DNA of 64,000 nt from CAZADA01 sp964524065. GTDB taxonomy: Bacteria > Pseudomonadota > Alphaproteobacteria > Caulobacterales > Maricaulaceae. Each line of letters begins with the position of its first letter. Position 1 is the first letter of the stretch. The notes under the pieces are model-generated. The model ran no database searches and was not told the origin of the DNA. It saw only the letters and a list, made by a program, of their open reading frames with translations. Positions 60,070-64,000 of the stretch are shown here, piece after piece. The translations under genes and the position numbers were made by a program. The stretch spans positions 1-64,000 of the forward strand of contig CAZGCB010000001.1 of assembly GCA_964524065.1 (NCBI GenBank). Reading direction: 5' to 3'.

Positions 60070-61200
60070 ATGTCCGCCGCCCCCGCCTCGCCATCCTCAC
60101 AATCGCCAGGAGCCGGACTGCCGGCGCCGCGCCGCCCCTCTGATATCGCCGGCCTGCCAGGCGTGTTCACCGGTCGCGATTTCCGCGAACCGCTGGCCGA
60201 TCTCAATGGCAAGACGGTGCTGATCACCGGCGGCACTGGATCGTTCGGGCGACAATTCGTGCAAACCGTGTGCGAGACGTTCGAACCGAAAAAACTGATC
60301 ATCTTCAGCCGTGATGAGTTGAAGCAGTATGAAATGGCTCAGGCCATCGGCCCGGAGCGCTATGGCTTTTTGCGCTATTTCATCGGTGATGTGCGCGATT
60401 TTGAGCGCTTAGAGCAGGCCATGCGCGGGGTGGATGTGGTGATCCACGCCGCGGCGCTGAAGCATGTGCCCATCGCGGAATACAATCCGTTTGAGTGCAT
60501 CAAGACCAATGTGTTCGGCGCTGAAAATATCGTACGCGCCGCCATTCGACGCGGCGTGCAGCACGTCGTCGCTCTGTCGACGGATAAAGCCGCGAACCCC
60601 GTCAATCTCTATGGCGCCACCAAGCTGTGCTCGGACAAAATCTTCACCGCCGCCCACGCCATGGCCGGTGAAGATGGACCACGCTTTTGCGTCGTGCGCT
60701 ATGGCAATGTGGTGGGCTCGCGCGGGTCGGTGGTGCCCTTCTTCCAGCGCTTGGCGGCCGAGGGCGCCGACAGCCTGCCCATCACCGATGAGCGTATGAC
60801 GCGCTTTTGGATCACCTTGCCGCAGGGTGTGAATTTCGTCCTGTCTTCCCTGGCGTTGGCCAAGGGCGGGGAGATTTTCATCCCCAAAATTCCCTCCATG
60901 CGCACGGTGGATCTGGCGCACACCATCGCCCCTGGCCTCCCGCATAAGGTGGTGGGCATTCGCCCTGGCGAGAAGCTGCACGAGGTGATGGCGCCGGCCG
61001 ATGATGCGCGCGCGACGCTGGAGCTGGGGGACCGCTATGTGATCCTGCCGAGCTTTGACGAGCGCCGCCGCGCCGCCTGGCTCGAGGACGGCGCCGCGCC
61101 GGTGCCGGACGGGTTCAGCTATTCCTCCGACACCAATCCGGAGATTTTGGACGCCCGCGCTTTGCAGGACTTGCTCGCAGCCTCGTTCCAAGGCGGGTGA
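60070..61200 (+). CDS. pseB: UDP-N-acetylglucosamine 4,6-dehydratase (inverting), PseB/FlmA type
   Basis: The 376-residue SDR makes UDP-2-acetamido-4-keto-hexose as the first step to pseudaminic acid. LNGKTVLITGGTGSFGRQFV binds NADP, and IFSRDELKQYEMAQ is the PseB signature. VDVVIHAAALKHVPIAEYNP and the catalytic LSTDKAANPVNLYGATK, with the SRDE and YGATK elements, are intact. The N-terminal ~45 residues are a Pro/Ser-rich extension not seen in most homologues, so the start could be later. It likely feeds flagellin glycosylation, since flagellar genes lie within 10 kb. Confidence 0.9.
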   Translation: MSAAPASPSSQSPGAGLPAPRRPSDIAGLPGVFTGRDFREPLADLNGKTVLITGGTGSFGRQFVQTVCETFEPKKLIIFSRDELKQYEMAQAIGPERYGFLRYFIGDVRDFERLEQAMRGVDVVIHAAALKHVPIAEYNPFECIKTNVFGAENIVRAAIRRGVQHVVALSTDKAANPVNLYGATKLCSDKIFTAAHAMAGEDGPRFCVVRYGNVVGSRGSVVPFFQRLAAEGADSLPITDERMTRFWITLPQGVNFVLSSLALAKGGEIFIPKIPSMRTVDLAHTIAPGLPHKVVGIRPGEKLHEVMAPADDARATLELGDRYVILPSFDERRRAAWLEDGAAPVPDGFSYSSDTNPEILDARALQDLLAASFQGG

Positions 61201-61224
61201 ACGCGCCCGCAGCGCCGACGACGC

Positions 61225-61986
61225 CTAAGACATCACGTGATAACCCGCGTCCACATAGGCGATGTTGCCGGTGACATGGCGCGCGGCGTCGCTGGCGAGA
61301 AAAGCCGCATAAGCGCCCACATCCTCAATCGTGACTAAGGTGCGCTGTGGGGCGCGGGTCGCCGCCTCGTCCATCAGAGCATCGAAATGCGCGATGCCGG
61401 AGGCCGCCCGGGTCGCCACAGGCCCCGGCGACAACGCATTGACGCGAATGCCTTCGGGCCCGAGATCGGCGGCCAGATAGTGGGTGACGGACTCCAGCGC
61501 CGCCTTCACCGGACCCATAATGTTGTAATTGTCGACGACCTTTTCGGCGCCGTAATAGCTCACGGTCATGAGGCACCCGCCCTCGCGCATCAGCGGTTTG
61601 GCGGCCGCCGCGAGGCGGATGAAGGAATGGCAGGACACATCCATGGCGCGCGCAAAGCCGTCGCGTGACGCTTCCACCACACGGGCGTGGAGGTCCGCCT
61701 TCGGACAAAACGCCACCGAATGCAGCGCGAAATCCAATCGCCCCCAGCGCTTTTTGATGGCGGCGAACAGCGCCTCGAACTCAGCCTCCTTCTCCACATT
61801 CAAAGGCAAGAATTCCGCCGCACCGACCGCGTCAGCCACGGGCTGCACATGCGGCTTGGCCTTGTCATTGAGGTAGGTGAGCACCAGCTCCGCCCCGGCA
61901 TCCTTGAAGGCCCGCGCACACCCAGCGGCGATGCTGTGCTCATTGGCGACGCCGACCACCAGGCCGACCTTGCCCTCCAGATTCAT
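61225..61986 (-). CDS. fabI: Enoyl-[acyl-carrier-protein] reductase (NADH)
   Basis: The 253-residue SDR performs the last reduction in fatty acid elongation. The cofactor loop is GVANEHSIAAGCARAF, followed by LDFALHSVAF. The catalytic Tyr-x6-Lys is in VVDNYNIMGPVKAAL, and VNALSPGPVATRAASGI is the substrate loop. The start overlaps the stop of the upstream P-type ATPase as ATGA. It may be one of more than one fabI copy, as is common in alphaproteobacteria. Confidence 0.95.
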   Translation of the reverse strand: MNLEGKVGLVVGVANEHSIAAGCARAFKDAGAELVLTYLNDKAKPHVQPVADAVGAAEFLPLNVEKEAEFEALFAAIKKRWGRLDFALHSVAFCPKADLHARVVEASRDGFARAMDVSCHSFIRLAAAAKPLMREGGCLMTVSYYGAEKVVDNYNIMGPVKAALESVTHYLAADLGPEGIRVNALSPGPVATRAASGIAHFDALMDEAATRAPQRTLVTIEDVGAYAAFLASDAARHVTGNIAYVDAGYHVMS

Positions 61987-64000
61987 GACGCGCCCCCTTC
62001 GGCGTCGGCTGTATCCTGATTGGCCCGCCAGCGGATCGTGGCCTTATGGATCTCCTCCGCAAACAGGAAGAACAACGCCACGGCGAACAGCGCCGCAAAC
62101 ACCCACAGCGGCGGCGGTGACACACCCAGCAGGCCCCGCAGGCCGGGGATGTGCATGGACAGCAAATGGATGCCCAAAGCCGCCGGCGTGGCGATGGCGA
62201 GAAAACGGTTGGCCGCATACGCAATAGTGAAGACGGAGCGGGTTTCCGAGCGGCTCGACAACGCATGCACATTGCCGAACAGCACCATCATCAACAGGGT
62301 GAAGTTCTGCGCCTCGCCATGGCTGAAGCCGAGATGCAGACTGAGCGCAAACACGGTGAAAGCCAAAATGCCCATGAACGAACCGGCCACAAGCACGTGT
62401 TCGATGATGTGCCGTTCGAAAATCGGCTCGCGCGGATCGCGCGGCTTGCGCTTCAACTCGCTCCCTTCCTTGGGCTCAAAGGCCAACGCCACATCCTGCA
62501 GACCATTGGCCACCAGATTGAGCCACAACAACTGGATCGCTGTCAGCGGCATGGGCAGCCCGAAGGCAACCGTGAGGAAGAACAAAATAATCGCCGAAAA
62601 GCCCGTGGCGGTGAGCAGGCCGATCACTTTGCGGATGTTGTTGTAGACAATGCGTCCCTGCTCGATGCCCGCGACGATGGAGGCGAAGTTGTCATCCGTG
62701 ATGATCAGCTCAGCGCTTTCCTTGGCCACATCGGTGCCGGACTTGCCCATGGCCACACCCGCATTGGCCTTGCGCATGGCGGGCGCATCATTCACGCCAT
62801 CGCCGGTGACGGCGACGAAGTGGCCGTCCTTCATGAACGTATCGACGATGAGGCTCTTTTGCAGCGGCTCAATGCGCGCAAACACCCGCGCCGGCAGCAC
62901 CAGCGCGCGCACCGCCGCCTCACCCTGATCATGGGCCTCACGGATCATGGCGCCCGTGACGACGGGATCATCCGGCTCGCATAAGCCCAGATCCGCCCCG
63001 ATGGCGCGGGCGGTGGCGGGATGATCGCCCGTCACCATGGCCACGCCGACCCCGCCCTCGCGGCAGCGCTGAATGGCGCCGCGGGCTTCAGGGCGCACCG
63101 GGTCGATCATGGCCACCATGCCGAGAAAGGTGAGATCCGCCAGCGCGTCGGTGTTCGCCCAATCGGTTCCAGCGGCGGCCGAACGTTTCGCCAGCGCGAT
63201 GATGCGATAGCCGCGCGCGGCCAAGTCCTCGAACTGCGCGGTGATGCGCGCCACATCGATGGGCGCCTCGCCCTCATCCAAGCGCATATGCGTGGAAGCG
63301 GCGAGGATGCGCTCCGGGCTGCCCTTCACATATATCGCCGGGCCAGCCTCATTGGCGTTGACGCTGGCGGAAAAGGCCCGCTCGGACTCATAAGGCACCA
63401 CATGCAACTGGCGGTGCTCAGTCTTCACATCGGTGAGCGACAAGCCGAGCTTCTTGGCGAACACCAAAAAGGCCACATCGACAATGTCGCCATCCGACAC
63501 CCACTCGCCGCCGGCGTAATCCAAATGGCTCTCATTGGCGAGGATGCCTGTGAGGGCCAAATCGCGCACTTGCTCCAGCGCTTCGCCCTTCACCTCGCCC
63601 GGCCCGACGCCCGCGCCCGTGGTGCTGTAGCTGCGCCCGGAGGGCAGCACCGCTTGATCAATGGTGAGCTTGTTCACCGTCAGCGTGCCGGTTTTGTCCG
63701 AGCAGATGAAGGTGCACGAGCCCAACGCTTCGACCGCCACGAGTTTGCGGATAATGACGTTGGCCTTGGCCATGCGCCGCATGCCGATGGCCAGTGCGAC
63801 CGTCAGCGCCGCCGGCAGGCCTTCGGGAATGGTGGACACCGCAAGGCCAATGCCCATCATGAGGATTTCGGTCGGCTCATAGCCGCCGCGCGCCGCCATC
63901 AGCCCGGCCAGCCCCAAAATCGCCAACAGGATCGCGCCGGCCACCTGATAGGTGAAGCGCCTGATGCGGATCATCAAAGGCGGTTCGGCGGTTTTGGGCG
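61983..64000 (-). CDS. P-type cation-transporting ATPase, 5' end beyond the window
   Basis: At least 670 residues of a P2-type ATPase continue off the right edge, so the N-terminus and early membrane helices are missing. Seen here are AVSTIPEGLPAALTVALAIG (helix 4, with PEGLP as in Ca2+-ATPases) and the phosphorylation site CSDKTGTLT. The nucleotide-binding domain has YVKGSPERIL, TGDHPATAR and the hinge VTGDGVNDAPAM. Six C-terminal helices follow, including LWLNLVANGLQDVALAFEPK. Ca2+ or a monovalent cation is likely. It is coupled to fabI by a 4-bp overlap. Confidence 0.93.
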   Translation of the reverse strand, partial: PKTAEPPLMIRIRRFTYQVAGAILLAILGLAGLMAARGGYEPTEILMMGIGLAVSTIPEGLPAALTVALAIGMRRMAKANVIIRKLVAVEALGSCTFICSDKTGTLTVNKLTIDQAVLPSGRSYSTTGAGVGPGEVKGEALEQVRDLALTGILANESHLDYAGGEWVSDGDIVDVAFLVFAKKLGLSLTDVKTEHRQLHVVPYESERAFSASVNANEAGPAIYVKGSPERILAASTHMRLDEGEAPIDVARITAQFEDLAARGYRIIALAKRSAAAGTDWANTDALADLTFLGMVAMIDPVRPEARGAIQRCREGGVGVAMVTGDHPATARAIGADLGLCEPDDPVVTGAMIREAHDQGEAAVRALVLPARVFARIEPLQKSLIVDTFMKDGHFVAVTGDGVNDAPAMRKANAGVAMGKSGTDVAKESAELIITDDNFASIVAGIEQGRIVYNNIRKVIGLLTATGFSAIILFFLTVAFGLPMPLTAIQLLWLNLVANGLQDVALAFEPKEGSELKRKPRDPREPIFERHIIEHVLVAGSFMGILAFTVFALSLHLGFSHGEAQNFTLLMMVLFGNVHALSSRSETRSVFTIAYAANRFLAIATPAALGIHLLSMHIPGLRGLLGVSPPPLWVFAALFAVALFFLFAEEIHKATIRWRANQDTADAEGGAS

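Overview
The window looks like chromosomal DNA of a free-living, flagellated, Gram-negative alphaproteobacterium with a high-GC genome. Lineage evidence includes a FliX-type flagellar assembly regulator divergent from flgI, a FlaEY-like flagellar protein, the nadABC operon, a DksA that lacks most zinc-finger cysteines, an initiator tRNA with an A:U pair in its anticodon stem, and the order ybgC-tolQRAB-pal-cpoB-tilS-ftsH. I cannot name the genus. I see no phage, transposon, CRISPR array or plasmid functions.

Layout. At 0-7 kb: a truncated ORF, tRNA-Arg(CCT), an SNase-fold exported protein, a C26 amidotransferase, a bacterial voltage-gated Na+ channel, thyA-folA, and an HxlR regulator divergent from a quinone oxidoreductase-RidA pair. 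At 7-15 kb: initiator tRNA, nadABC with a palindromic operator candidate, a UspA protein, trpS, a GNAT and murJ. At 15-21 kb: an SLT-SPOR lytic transglycosylase, znuA divergent from znuCB-zur across a Zur-box-like palindrome, and an ABC-2 exporter pair. At 20.8-23.5 kb: opgH overlapped by a FkbM methyltransferase. At 23.6-29.4 kb: a cluster that I consider the best candidate for an undescribed system. It holds a BchC-like dehydrogenase, a 6-pyruvoyl-tetrahydropterin-synthase homologue that has lost key active-site residues, a GT4 glycosyltransferase and a SAM methyltransferase. Beside them are a cytochrome b561, a stand-alone RibD-type reductase and a GTP cyclohydrolase II with a degenerate N-terminal domain. 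I infer a pathway to a glycosylated or methylated pterin- or pyrimidine-type metabolite.

From 29.5 to 49.9 kb almost every gene is on the minus strand and housekeeping: rpmB, ftsH, tilS, the complete Tol-Pal locus, a PQQ-type sugar dehydrogenase lipoprotein, ruvCAB, rimM, a GNAT, rpsP, a TonB-domain periplasmic protein, ffh, a small membrane protein, a methyltransferase, dksA and fliX. The usual trmD-rplS partners of rpsP-rimM are absent, and ruvCAB stands in their place.

From 50 to 61 kb the theme is the flagellum and nonulosonic (sialic- or pseudaminic-like) sugars. flgI, a FlgJ-like rod-binding protein and a FlgN-like protein end at a strong terminator. A 925-residue FlaEY-like protein follows. 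Next come a GNAT, a DUF427 protein, a NeuB-family synthase, an RmlD-like reductase and an SpsF-like cytidylyltransferase, opposite a pseB-type dehydratase. The window ends with fabI and a P-type cation ATPase cut by the right edge.
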